Assembly (NCBI GenBank): GCA_001586965.3
Contig: LUCW03001815.1
Location: 1 to 42,500 of the forward strand
Source: Sphaeroforma sirkka
Taxonomy: Eukaryota; Opisthokonta; Ichthyosporea; Ichthyophonida
Reading direction: 5' to 3'
DNA: 42,500 nucleotides
A program made the position numbers and the translations under genes. Below the pieces are notes generated by a model, which saw only the letters and a program-made list of their open reading frames with translations, was not told where the DNA came from and ran no database searches. How positions within the stretch are numbered: position 1 is the stretch's first letter; each line of letters begins with the position of its first letter. Positions 9,882-19,779 of the stretch are shown here, piece after piece.

Positions 9882-10082
9882 TCAGTGCTTAACTTGGACG
9901 TCGGGTAAGTCCTTGCAATCCTCTTTGTGCCAACCGTTAGTACCCTTGCAAGTAGCACACTCTTTCATATAGTGTCCAAAATCTGGCTTGCCTGGTGCAC
10001 ACTTAACAGGGTCGTGTCTACCATTCCACTTGCCATTACGTTTTGTGAGGTTGTAACCACACTTCTTGCAAGGCGCTCTCAC
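9882..10082 (-). pseudogene. Element 2 Gag nucleocapsid-like Cys/His-rich segment
   Basis: A short basic segment with CKKCGYN, then HDPVKC, then HYMKECATCKGTNGWHKEDC. Such clustered Cys and His residues are typical of a zinc-binding RNA-binding module at the end of Gag, though the spacing is not the simple CCHC knuckle. It is in the same frame as the gag segment upstream (separated by one TAG) and as the protease downstream (separated by one TGA). Decayed copies occur in elements 3 and 4. Confidence 0.7.
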
Positions 10083-10085
10083 CTT

Positions 10086-11627
10086 CTAATCACCTTTCGG
10101 TTCGGTAGAAGTAGAGCCAGTACCCCCTCCAGTAGTAGTGCGAGGTTTCTTAGTACTACGCGCAGTATTAGTCTCTACTGCGTTTCGCTTAGTGGGCTGG
10201 GTGTAGCTCGTGGTACTAAGTACTCTAGTAGAGGAATTGGTATGCTTGTGTACTATCTTCTCAAAGACAGACCAAGGCATAGATCGCAAATCACCATAGG
10301 CGATGATGTCATCATTGACTTTCTTAAAGAGGTTAGCTCCCAGAGTCTCCATCATCTGACAAAATAATAAATATTCGCCAGTATAGGTACGACCACCCAT
10401 CCGAGTATTCATATGTGTCATATGAGCTAGAGCACCTCGAATAGTGGTATCGTTCGCAAAGAACTTGCGAGACTCTAGAAGTTCACGGTCACGTGCATCT
10501 TCAAAAAAGGTGTTAAGTATATTATCACGCAACTGGTGCCAGGGTAGGGCTTTCCAGTTGGGCTCATGAGCCTTCAAGATAGTTCGCCATTCACCTGGCT
10601 CACAGAAATGAATAAAGGCATTCATCATCTGCTTATCCCAAAGGCTGGCAGACTCCTTAAGTTGGTCGAAGGCCTTCAGTGTCTCCACTGTACTCTCATT
10701 AGTAGAGAAATCGACCTCAGCCTGCGCGTTACCTAGCTGCTTTATAAAGCTTGGTTCTAAGTGTTCACGAGGCTCATGCTCAGTGCTACGGGCTGCTAGT
10801 GCCAAGATGGTGTCTATTTCCTTTCTCTTGTTATCGATTAGATAGCGAATGTTATCCGCTTTCCTATCGTCAAGGTCAGAGTCATTCAATAGACGGTCCT
10901 CAAGGACTTGCATACCAGAGCGCAATAGCCTGAGACGAGTATGTCTGGTTCTCACTTCCTCATCCTCAGGATTAGAGCGGGAACTCTCTAACGAGGTACT
11001 GGTGTAGCGATTGCCAAAATCGTGATTACCAGGGTTAGTTGGCAAAATGAGGGTCGATATTACGAGGATGGTAAGCCTCATCGAGTTCCATACGATCATA
11101 TCCTCTGACAGGGTTAGGTTTGTCAAGAGGATGGTCGATGGTAGCATCAGAGCTATAGAGATTAAATTTTGAAATATTATCTCTCTCGCCAGTGGTAACT
11201 GGCTTAGTGGTAAACATACTGGCTGGTAAACCAGTAGGTCTCGGGTTTGAAACCCGGCCCGAAATTTTCTTCTTCTTCGGTATAGGAAGAATATCAGCCA
11301 AGTGGGACACGATAGAGGGTCCACAACTGCTGCTGCCGCTAGCTCCTTCAAGAGCGCTTCAGTGCGGTTCAATTGGCGTTGAGATTGAGAGGATCCAGCC
11401 ACTCGTTGTCGAGTTATGGCGTCCTCAGCTTCGGCCCCAAGATTTGAGCTGAATGGAATGGCTTCTCCATCGATGGCGAAACCGAAATTTTCGGACAGGT
11501 CCAATACTTCCTTTTCACGCCGGATTTGTGCTGGAGTGTCCTTTAGATGTGGAGTTATAATGCCCCCGACATTCGTATCCACGAATTTTCCAGCCTTTCG
11601 ACGTTTATCCCCAATATTTGACGGCAC
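10086..11627 (-). pseudogene. Element 2 Gag, capsid region
   Basis: Open for 513 codons. Beyond residue about 200 it reads as a retrotransposon capsid: helical, charged, with NAFIHFCEPGEWRTILKAHE and LPWHQLRDNILNTFFEDARD, then MTHMNTRMGGRTYTGEYLLF, ending in a Ser/Thr/Arg-rich tail. Between about 11035 and 11310 the coding sense seems to lie in another frame (RDNISKFNLYSSDATIDHPL), and a tRNA-like stretch lies there too. The first residues continue the N-terminal Gag part across a 13-base C/G run. It would form the particle core. I assign it by position and composition as well as capsid-like sequence. Confidence 0.75.
11200..11265 (+). other. tRNA-like segment inside element 2 gag
   Basis: TGGCTTAGTGG resembles a Pol III A box and GGGTTTGAAACCC a B box. 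A TCGGG-TTTGAAA-CCCGG T-arm and an ACTGG..CCAGT anticodon-type arm with GGT in the loop can be drawn, but the loop is one base too long and no acceptor stem pairs. It could be a tRNA or SINE relic, or coincidence. Confidence 0.35.
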
Positions 11628-11634
11628 GTGGTCA

Positions 11635-11923
11635 GGGGGGGGGGGGGCAAGCTGGGGTCCTGAGCTTCACTCCTAGGTGATACACGGACGCTGGCGAGCC
11701 TTTCCGCGGTAGTAGATACCTCTTCTTCCAAGGCTTTAGGATCCGACGAGTCATCCTCAGAATAATCCTCTGTACCAACCTCAGAATTTGCTTCCCCAAC
11801 AGTATCCTCGGCAGGCTCAACTCCAGACAGGCTAGGTGTTTCCACAGGGACCTCAGGAACCTCGGCAGGCTTAGCAGGCTTAGAGCTAGCGGCTCCCTTG
11901 CCTTTAGAAGTACCCTTAGCCAT
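11635..11923 (-). pseudogene. Element 2 Gag N-terminus
   Basis: Starts MAKGTSKGKGAASSKPAKP at 11923, 80 bases inside the 5' LTR border. It is low-complexity: Lys/Ala/Pro-rich and then acidic with Glu/Ser. It is disrupted at a homopolymer of 13 G (11635-11647 on the plus strand), after which the frame passes to the capsid segment. An in-frame start further upstream at 12034 lies inside the LTR and is unlikely. Homopolymer length error in the assembly could explain the frame change. Confidence 0.7.
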
Positions 11924-12002
11924 AGTATTTGCTGGATAGTAAATCGATGTCAGACAGTCTAGAAGCAGTACACTACTGTAACTACTAAATAACTGAAAAA
12001 TA

Positions 12003-12452
12003 TGTAAACTTCGATGGAAATTACTAGGTTTCAAACTATATTAAACTAAAATACAATTTAGTCAGTTAGGATTTTTAGCAGTGGTAGCTTGTGTAAGAAT
12101 GATCGGGACTGCCTCTTGTTAAGAGCCTAAATATCCTCGATCACACAGGGCGTACCTCTAGCTGTTCTTTATTGAATAATTTTCACTAGAAGTACTAAGT
12201 GTTCATGACCACTTACGTTATTATGTCTATTTACAAATTAGGCAAGTGGTCATGAACACTTAGTACTTCTAGTGAAAATTATTCAATAAAGAACAGCCAG
12301 AGGTACGCCCTGTGTGATCGAGGATATTTAGGCTCTTAACAAGAGGCAGTCCTGATCATTCTTACACAAGCTACCACTGCTAAATCTAACTGACTAAATT
12401 GTATTTTAGTTTAATATAGTTTGAAACCTAGTAATTTCCATCGAAGTTTACA
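12003..12452 (-). repeat. Palindromic 5' LTR of element 2 (inverted R-U5 pair)
   Basis: Left arm 12003-12214 matches the first 211 bp or so of the 3' LTR (4933 onward). A 29-nt loop follows (12215-12243). The right arm 12244-12452 is the reverse complement of the same LTR segment and ends CCATCGAAGTTTACA. The U3 half of the LTR is absent. The outer end is therefore a second U5 end, directly followed by the target duplication ATAG. Arms differ from each other and from the 3' LTR only at a few positions. Confidence 0.95.
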
Positions 12453-14315
12453 ATAGCATCCTACAAGGCTCAATCGTCGGCCCCCAGCTCTTTATTATCT
12501 ACATGGATTCCTTAGCTGTCACGCTAGTACAATTTCGGCTCAAGCTCTTCCGCTCTTATTTATTTGTTGATGACATACGGACCCAAGCCCCTCGATCGGT
12601 TTCGCTCCAGCCCTTCTTAGATGACATTGATGCGTGGGGACGCAAATCTGGCCTCGAACAGGGTGTCATTACACCCCGAGTACGATCTACCGGCTTGCGA
12701 CACGCGGCGCCAACCCTTCGTATAAATGGTGAGCTGGTCACGCTCGACGCTTGCAGACGCACCTTGGAACACACGTTACCTCCCCCTGAAGATGGCGCCC
12801 ATACATGCCGAACCGAAACACTCCAAATATCTGGGGTTCCCACTCTCTCACGGAGTACCAGGAATCAACAAACAGACATATGGAATCTCTGGTTGCAGCA
12901 TTGTCACTGGGTACCGCCTCTTTCCGCGCTTACGGCTTCCATGGCTTCAGCTGGCGACACTCCCGCAACCGACTGGTGATGTTCAGAACATTCATCCTAT
13001 CCACGGCCACATATGGGCTGAACATTATTGCCTGGGCTCCCCCTATATGGAAGGATGCGTTGGACCCCCTGTTCGAGCGCTTTAACTCAGCACTCATTCA
13101 AGCAGCAGCCATCGTCACGGGCACTAAATACCCTCGGTTTCCCAAACATCAAACAAACTTACTTCACTTTTGCGGCCTGCTCCCCGCGCGACCATTCGCG
13201 GATTACCTCGGAGGTTGCCTGGGAATACAACCCGACTCAATGGCCAGCACAAATCCACTTACCCCTCTGATGCAACCCGCCTGGGCCCACGACAATATGC
13301 TCACCTGAAAACTGTACACAAAACCACGGGCGGGCGTACACCCGACCATGTAGCCCTCCACCAACGCTGTGACGACATCAGGAAGAACTCAACAAAACGT
13401 TGGTCCAACAAGGAGATCGCGGCAATGGCCCGGCGCCAATACTACCACCAACTGGTTATGGGTAAACCGCCAACCTCAAACCGAGACACAGCCAGACACG
13501 ACAGCTTCAATCGCTGCTTCGAGACTACACCAATCCGGCTCTGTGCTATAATTGTAACGAAGACGTACATGTTCACATTGCTCGACTACCGCACCGACGG
13601 CTATCACTGCCCTGTTTGCCCCGGTAGCCACAAGTTCACTACCAGCCACTTTACCTGCACCCAACGACTGATTCGACGCATCCTGGTAGGCCCGAAACTG
13701 CTGCCCGTTGGTCCTGACCTCATTCAGCAATTACAGGAGTGCCACGACTTCCACGCTATCTGGACCCTCGACGAACACCTTAGATCCTTTCTTCAGCATG
13801 TTGAAGATCCACCGTACCCTCACACGTCCCTGACACGTCAACAGATGTTCCCCAAACCCCGGCTAATCACTCTGTTGAAGTACTACTTCCAAATTTCGGT
13901 TCAAACCAAATCATCGCGCTTGTTGGCTCCGCCTATGATACTTCCGATTCAGGCCAGCCAACACATACAGAACTCATCGGTGGTCTGGTGCGGCATTGGC
14001 TTACCCCCATCTTCGCTCCTCGACCGGGTTATGACGGATAACTTGGTCCTTCTCGGTATTTCATACTCTGCACTAACCCATTCCGAGGCACTACGCGGCG
14101 CAGACCCGATCCGCACCACAGAGATGGGTACTCTACTTAGTAGGTCAGCAAGCGAATATATGGAACATTCGATAGTAACAGTGTTTTGTCAACACCGGCC
14201 CGAATTGACTCAGCGCATATCTTCCATTGTCGACTCACTTGGCCCAAGCTTCAGACGGGAATTTACTGACCACTTCTTCCCATCAATCTTTCCTGAACCA
14301 CTACAGCGACTATGA
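12453..14315 (+). pseudogene. LINE reverse transcriptase, 3' part (after the insertion)
   Basis: Continues the LINE RT: SILQGSIVGPQLFIIYMDSL is the QGS-PLLF motif and YLFVDDIRTQ is the catalytic YxDD box (Phe-Val-Asp-Asp). KHSKYLGFPLSHGV is the YLG motif in the next frame. LSTATYGLNIIAWAPP and the following block match the thumb/connection of LINE ORF2. From 13170 a 380-codon segment carries a possible zinc finger, CPVCPGSHKFTTSHFTC (about 13608-13658), as found near the C-terminus of several LINE clades. At least two frame changes (about 12780 and 12850) and later ones make it defective. The 3' UTR runs to about 14466, with no poly-A tail seen. Confidence 0.85.
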
Positions 14316-14469
14316 GAGCCATACCATATGTTCATACATTGTAACATACATACTTGTCATTTTTGAATTAAATAATATTATCCCTATATCAGCGGGCATT
14401 TTGATGAGAATTAATCAGTGTCCTTGCAGTTTTCATGGACGTCACTAACCAACAATCTCGATGCCTTGA

Positions 14470-15104
14470 TGTAAACTTCGATGGATATTTCTATGTTTTA
14501 AACTATGTTATATAAACTAAGATACAATTTAAGTCAGTTAGGATTTAGCAGTGGTAGCTTGTGTAAGAATGATCGGGACTGCCTCTTGGTAAGAGCCTTA
14601 ATATCCTCGATCACACAGGACGTACCTCTAGCTGTTCTTTATTAAATAATTTTCACTAGAAGTACTAAGTGTTCATGACCACATGCCTAATTTGTAAATA
14701 GACATAAGAACGTAAGTCAAAGTTAATACATTGGCTAATATAAATAAAGTTCCATCTGAAGAAAAGTTAATAAAAAAATAAAGTTTCATCTGAAGAAAAG
14801 TTAAAAAAAGAAAAAGACTTATTGTATTTTGGAGATTGGCGGGAAGACCAAAACCTGTAAGTAGTAGTTCAAAGATTATAAAATTTAGTTTTTAATATCC
14901 TACATCTACTATCGTCTCAAATAGATCCAAGTAAATGAGTCATACCAAATACTCAGGCTATTGGAGCCATCAAAGTGAATTTAGAACACTTTGGAAATAT
15001 TGGAAAAAGAATTTGTATTAAATTATTTTAAATACAAATAAAAACCAATATGTTATCTCATTTGGTCTTGATATTTTAGACTGACCGGAGACCGTATTTC
15101 TACA
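14470..15104 (-). repeat. Solo LTR of the element 2 family
   Basis: Same ends as the element 2 LTR (TGTAAACTTCGATGG to GTATTTCTACA) with flanking 4-bp duplication TTGA (14466-14469 and 15105-15108). No internal sequence is attached, so it is the product of LTR-LTR recombination. Differences include a short duplication around AAAGTTxCATCTGAAGAAAAG and scattered substitutions. It is therefore older than the nested copy. Orientation given as in element 2. Confidence 0.93.
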
Positions 15105-17739
15105 TTGATGTCGCAGGTGTTCTAGTCAACACATTTACGAGGAAAAAGGCTACCTTTTTAATTAGATGTACTCGTTATGAGTACATGTCGTACTGTGTGC
15201 GGCCCATTTTTATTTATTATTTTTTTGAACTTGCAGCTAGGTATTATCGAGCTAGAACGCTTCGAATCAGTAGTGTACTGTCCAAGAATCGATATCCCGG
15301 TGCATTCATCACATTTCTTAAATTTTGACGACAAATAATCATATAGGGTTGCACCCACGTTGTTTTGAAACACAGGGGTGGAGTCATAAATTGTCAATGA
15401 TAGTTGAAAGCAACTGTTAAATTGTATCAGATATCACTTAAAGTGCAGGACACCACATGTATATAAATTGATGAGCTTCTCATATTGATAGCAGATACGT
15501 ATGAGTGCATAAGCAGCGATATGGACAAGCCTCGAATAGTTCGTGCAAGCATCTTGAAGCCTCACAGTGGAAATCAAACAGCTTTGATGGATGGTGTAGT
15601 GCCTATGACAGTGGATGACTGGAATACGCAAGCTGCATCCATCGCTTAAATTTCAAGCACAGCGGGATGCAGAGTAGATGACTCTCGATCTTGTGATGGA
15701 ACGAGATTTACTGCAAGATGAGAATATACCAATGGTACGCTGTAGTAGTAGACTGATTGACAATAAGGATATCGGTATTATAAAGGAGAGGGATATGAAT
15801 ACTGGTGAGTATAGCTATATGTCGCGAAAACAACGGGAAAAGCGTATACAAGGGCTTGAACGACGGAATGTCGTATGCAATGCATCTCTCAACGAAGCTA
15901 AAGAGCAATCCGCCAGCGGCTGAGATGGAGTCACTGTGGTTTGAAGCAGATATGGACTGAATCAACAAGAGGGTCTAGATCTACAACAATCTAATGAATT
16001 AAGTGCTTATATCGAGGCTTCATAAACGTCGCAAGTGTGTAGCCCTCAATAGAATATACTAGGCTGAAAGAGAAGAGTGATACAAACTCAGTTCCGAAAG
16101 TTCCGCATAGGATAAGTATCGAGTCTAATCATGAAACACACCTATGGAATGCATTCGACACTACCAAGGAAATTGTGGACTTTGTGACTATCGTCAAGAA
16201 AATGTGTTCCTAGTTCGATATCGTTTGAAGCTGCAACTTTGCTATGGGTTGGAAGGGTGAGAAAAATGTATAGATGAAGAGTTATTGAAATGAACATTTG
16301 GTCTTGGCTACACGCAAACTGTGCTTGTCATATTATTCCCTATATATTTCTTTCTGCAGGAGGCATGCGCACCTCATATTATAAGAGGAGAGTTTAATAA
16401 ACCGAATGCGCTTGCCATGTTTTCAGAAAAGAGAATAAGCGCTCATTGTGGATTGTACTTAGTTTTATATTTGTACACCATCAAATCCGGATGTGCAGCG
16501 GGCTATATGGTCATCATATAAAAATCACAATATGCTCAAGGTGTTAGTCGGAATGATCGCTGCTGGTCACTGTTGCTTCGTAATCAGTGACCGCGTAGAA
16601 TGAGGAGCTGTTCACTAGACTGTGGAATAGTTCCAGTTGCATGGTGGATAAGGGATTTTGTACAGATGATCTTCTATCAGATGGTGTGAAACACAATGTG
16701 CCTTCGCTATTAAACATTGATACCCACTTTACCCCATATGAAAACATATCGACTATGGAAATCGCTGCATCCAGAATCCATTCAGAAATAATTTACCAGT
16801 TTTTCGTGCTTCTAAACAGGGAGATAAAGATCTAATACTGATATATATTTTGTAAAACTGTAGATATAGCGTTCTATCTGGCTGATAACATCGTTCCACT
16901 AGTTATCAAACGCGAACAAACAAAGGGTTTATTAATTTGATACAGTGCTATCATTGATCGATTTATTTTTATTTTGTCATCATACAATCCTCTAAACTCC
17001 GTCAGTTGTTCCATCATGTCCTATATGCTTAACTACTTTGAAAAAGGCATGTTAGTACTTCCCCCATCGTCTTTCACTTAATTACGTGCTGCACGTTCTC
17101 CTACTTTACGAGTACTGCTTTTTAGGACTTTCAACTCTGGCTATTGCATCGGAGAAATCATCTTGTCTATTATCCATTGTACGAGGCCGTTCTATTGCTA
17201 GCTGACACATTGATACTGTCAGGCCCATTGTTAAATTCACTACCTGTGGCCACGTTCCACTTACTTACGTAACACGCTTGTGCATAAATGGATATCACAC
17301 TGAGTCAGAAAATCAGACAATGCTCCAGCAGCTTCATAATCATACCGAATAAAGTCGTTCGCATTAGCCCATGAAGACTGTTGCACCATACTTCATTCTA
17401 ATGCTGCGACATGTATACAATCACCTTCGCAGCCTAAGCCGCAGTCACAATATCCACTAGCCGGTACAACTGATTTAACGCCCACGCTAAATTCAAAGGA
17501 ACCATTTGCTTGCATCGTTGACGTTGTCATTGAACCCAAAGAAAAAACATAATTTTATCAGCCATCAGAATACGGACCACATTTCACTTGCATCTCGGCA
17601 TTGACATGAAAGGAACATGATATTCTTCTGGTACTGGCAGAACACCATATGCCTGTAGTGGCTCTATCTATTTAGTGAACGGGTTGTAGGTCCCATTATA
17701 ATAGTCATGATAGACATCATCTATAATCTAGTTACCAAG
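15105..17739. other. Unassigned decayed sequence
   Basis: No intact gene. The only plausible coding-like stretch is a plus-strand 81-codon frame at 15678-15923, rich in Glu, Arg, Lys and Asp, with no recognisable domain. The rest has frequent stops in all frames. Its position next to element 3 suggests old retrotransposon debris, perhaps including the missing integrase tail and 3' LTR of element 3, but I could not align it. Confidence 0.5.
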
Positions 17740-18550
17740 GAATTTAATATCAGATTGCGGTACTGTGTCACTCCTTCCCAGTGTGATGCATTTGGTCTGT
17801 GCCGAATCAAATACGGATGAAAACCCTAAAACCCTGACTTGAACAAACTTTCATAAACACCATAAACCTTATCGCCAAGTGTAAAACTCAATACAAAAGG
17901 AATACCATCGTTCGTCTCGACACTACTAGTTGTCATAGTATCTACAACTACCCACATCGTTTTATTCATTTTCAATTCACACAGCGGTCCACCATGATTA
18001 CGAAGAGGCGAAGTGCGTGGGGGAAGAAATAACCTTATGTATAACCTTATGATGCCAAAAATACAGCGCGAACATGAACTTTGAATATACACACACAGAA
18101 ATACATGGAATTCACATACATATTCATTCCCACCCACCGCTCATAACGCATCGCTGACACAAAACCCCATGGCGACGCGCTTCATCTCCCAAGTTTGATA
18201 AGTACAAGCACCCACCAATTTTGACGGCTGCTTTGTAGGCACGCCTCTATTGTCAACTGTGTGTCCGAGTCGCACCTCCTCTTGTCATTTATTGAAAGCC
18301 TCTTTAGCGTCTTTGATTCTTCAATTGTGTTCGGCTTGTCTAGAGTGTGGAATCTGCTCATTGAATACGAGGATCGGTGTACAGCCTTAAATTGTTCATA
18401 TATTAGTGGCTTTATGTAGTGAAAGCACTTACAATCTGTTCTGCTAGATTTTTGTCTATCACACCTCCATCTTTGTAGGTGCGATCTCGGCTGCAATACG
18501 ATAATTTTGGCAAGTGCGCGCAAGTGCGATGTGTATGATGGAGAAAGCAT
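17740..18550 (-). pseudogene. Element 3 integrase remnant
   Basis: One stretch reads GGPLCELKMNKTMWVVVDTM, which lines up with the element 2 region WAPLKSV..PMRRVIVDLV around the first catalytic Asp. KVYGVYESLFKSGF then lines up with ELCYHVFNDFGF. Upstream, SINDKRRCDSDTQLTIEACL is a weak match to the zinc-finger region. The alignments are by eye and the similarity is low, so the assignment is moderate. Confidence 0.5.
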
Positions 18551-18559
18551 CAGTTACGC

Positions 18560-19480
18560 AATGCTTTTCTTCCATACGGGCTGTAATGTGGATACACGAC
18601 GGCCTTTTTGGCATAGCTTCGTGTTAGGCACTCTATCCACATGTACCTCCTGCATTGGACCTTCTACTACCATCTCTTTTATCAGCAACGAACGATTAAA
18701 TAGTCTGTAAAAAGAACGAGTACCATCACAACATGTCATAATAGCTAGAAACTCATGATGTACTATAAGCACGATATATATACAGTCGACAACTTGATCT
18801 GTGACGAATTCGTAGCTCTGAAAAAGAACTGACTTTAGTTCCCATCAATCATTTGATACAGAACACCCCGGAGTACCATGTCAGATGCATCTGTTACTAC
18901 CATAAATGCATTCCGTATCTTGGGTTTTAACCTACCGGTGCTTATTGGGCCGCTGTTTTGGGCTAATTAAAGTACGTTATCGCAGTCTTTGGTGTACTAG
19001 AACTCTTAGTTTGCCTTTATAACGTCTCAAATGTCCAACGAGCTTGAAGTAACTCGCAAGGTGATGATTTCGCCGCACATACTGTTTACATTCTTGTTCG
19101 TCGTGGGAGTTCTCCAGTCTAGTACTTGTAAGTGATATATATACTTTTTCTGTATTGATCTTGATCCCATCAAAAATCGATATCCTAAAGGTTGTATTTA
19201 GTCGACATTGAAGTGGCACTACTTGTTATCAATTTAGAAGGTTTGTCTTTTCAGTCTTGCTAACACTTCTCGGGGTATTATTTGATCTCTGTAAAGACGA
19301 CTATGCCATCTACATATATTTGTACATTAGCTATGTCCTGAAACAGGTTTAGCATGATTTGTTGGAAGAACAGAGGTAACATGTGTTCACCAGATGATGC
19401 TCCTTAAACAAATACTGTTGCCCATACTATGTGACCGTATAGTATAGTACTTCCCTCATGGCATATACAAGTTCATTTGA
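18560..19480 (-). pseudogene. Element 3 RT and RNase H remnant
   Basis: The DNA itself resembles element 2: TTGTTGGAAGAACAGAGGTAAC (about 19357-19380) against TTGTTGGAAGAAAGAAGGTAAC (about 8850-8871). The catalytic box reads IYVDGIVVF, with Gly in place of the second Asp, so this RT is dead. SYFKLVGHLRRYKGKL matches LSHYLKPFSHLRLHKG of element 2. Around 18860-18900 TDASDMV and VLYQMIDG mark the RNase H start, and HHEFLAIMT near 18760 its catalytic Glu region. Confidence 0.8.
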
Positions 19481-19779
19481 TAATATCTTTATTTTAGATC
19501 GATAGTAGAGGATATCGTGGCTCCTTTCATTAGTCTCATTATGAAACAACCGATCTTTTGACTTCTCTGCAATTGTAGAATCATTTCCTTTACAGTCTAT
19601 ATAGGTTGTGTGTTGTGAGTTGTCGTCTGATTGGTGTTGTGTATCAATGTTGTTTGGTATATATGACGACAGTGAATCGCACATACCCTACAACTATAGT
19701 CAGGTGGCGAGTTACAAATAGCTACCTTTGTGACTACTTATAATATCTCGACACCTTTGTCTGTCGTCGACAATATTGA

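Larger units (their letters stand above)
4933..12452 (-). mobile_element. Element 2: Ty3/gypsy retrotransposon nested in the LINE
   Basis: A 7.5 kb element in minus orientation with ends TGTAAACTTC at both outer borders and a 4-bp target duplication ATAG (4929-4932 and 12453-12456). Order in its own direction: abnormal palindromic 5' LTR (12003-12452), gag with a Cys-rich finger, aspartic protease, RT, RNase H, adenine-methylase-like domain, integrase, a weak chromodomain-like end, polypurine tract, and 3' LTR (4933-5533). Several frame changes and two in-frame stop codons make it inactive. LTR sequences are nearly identical within the element, so the insertion is young. Removing it together with one ATAG restores the LINE reading frame. 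Confidence 0.93.

Noticed and set aside
15678..15923. 81-codon plus-strand frame, charged, considered as gag of another element
   Set aside because: Only a superficial LIDNK match to element 2 gag; no consistent alignment and no neighbours in the same frame.
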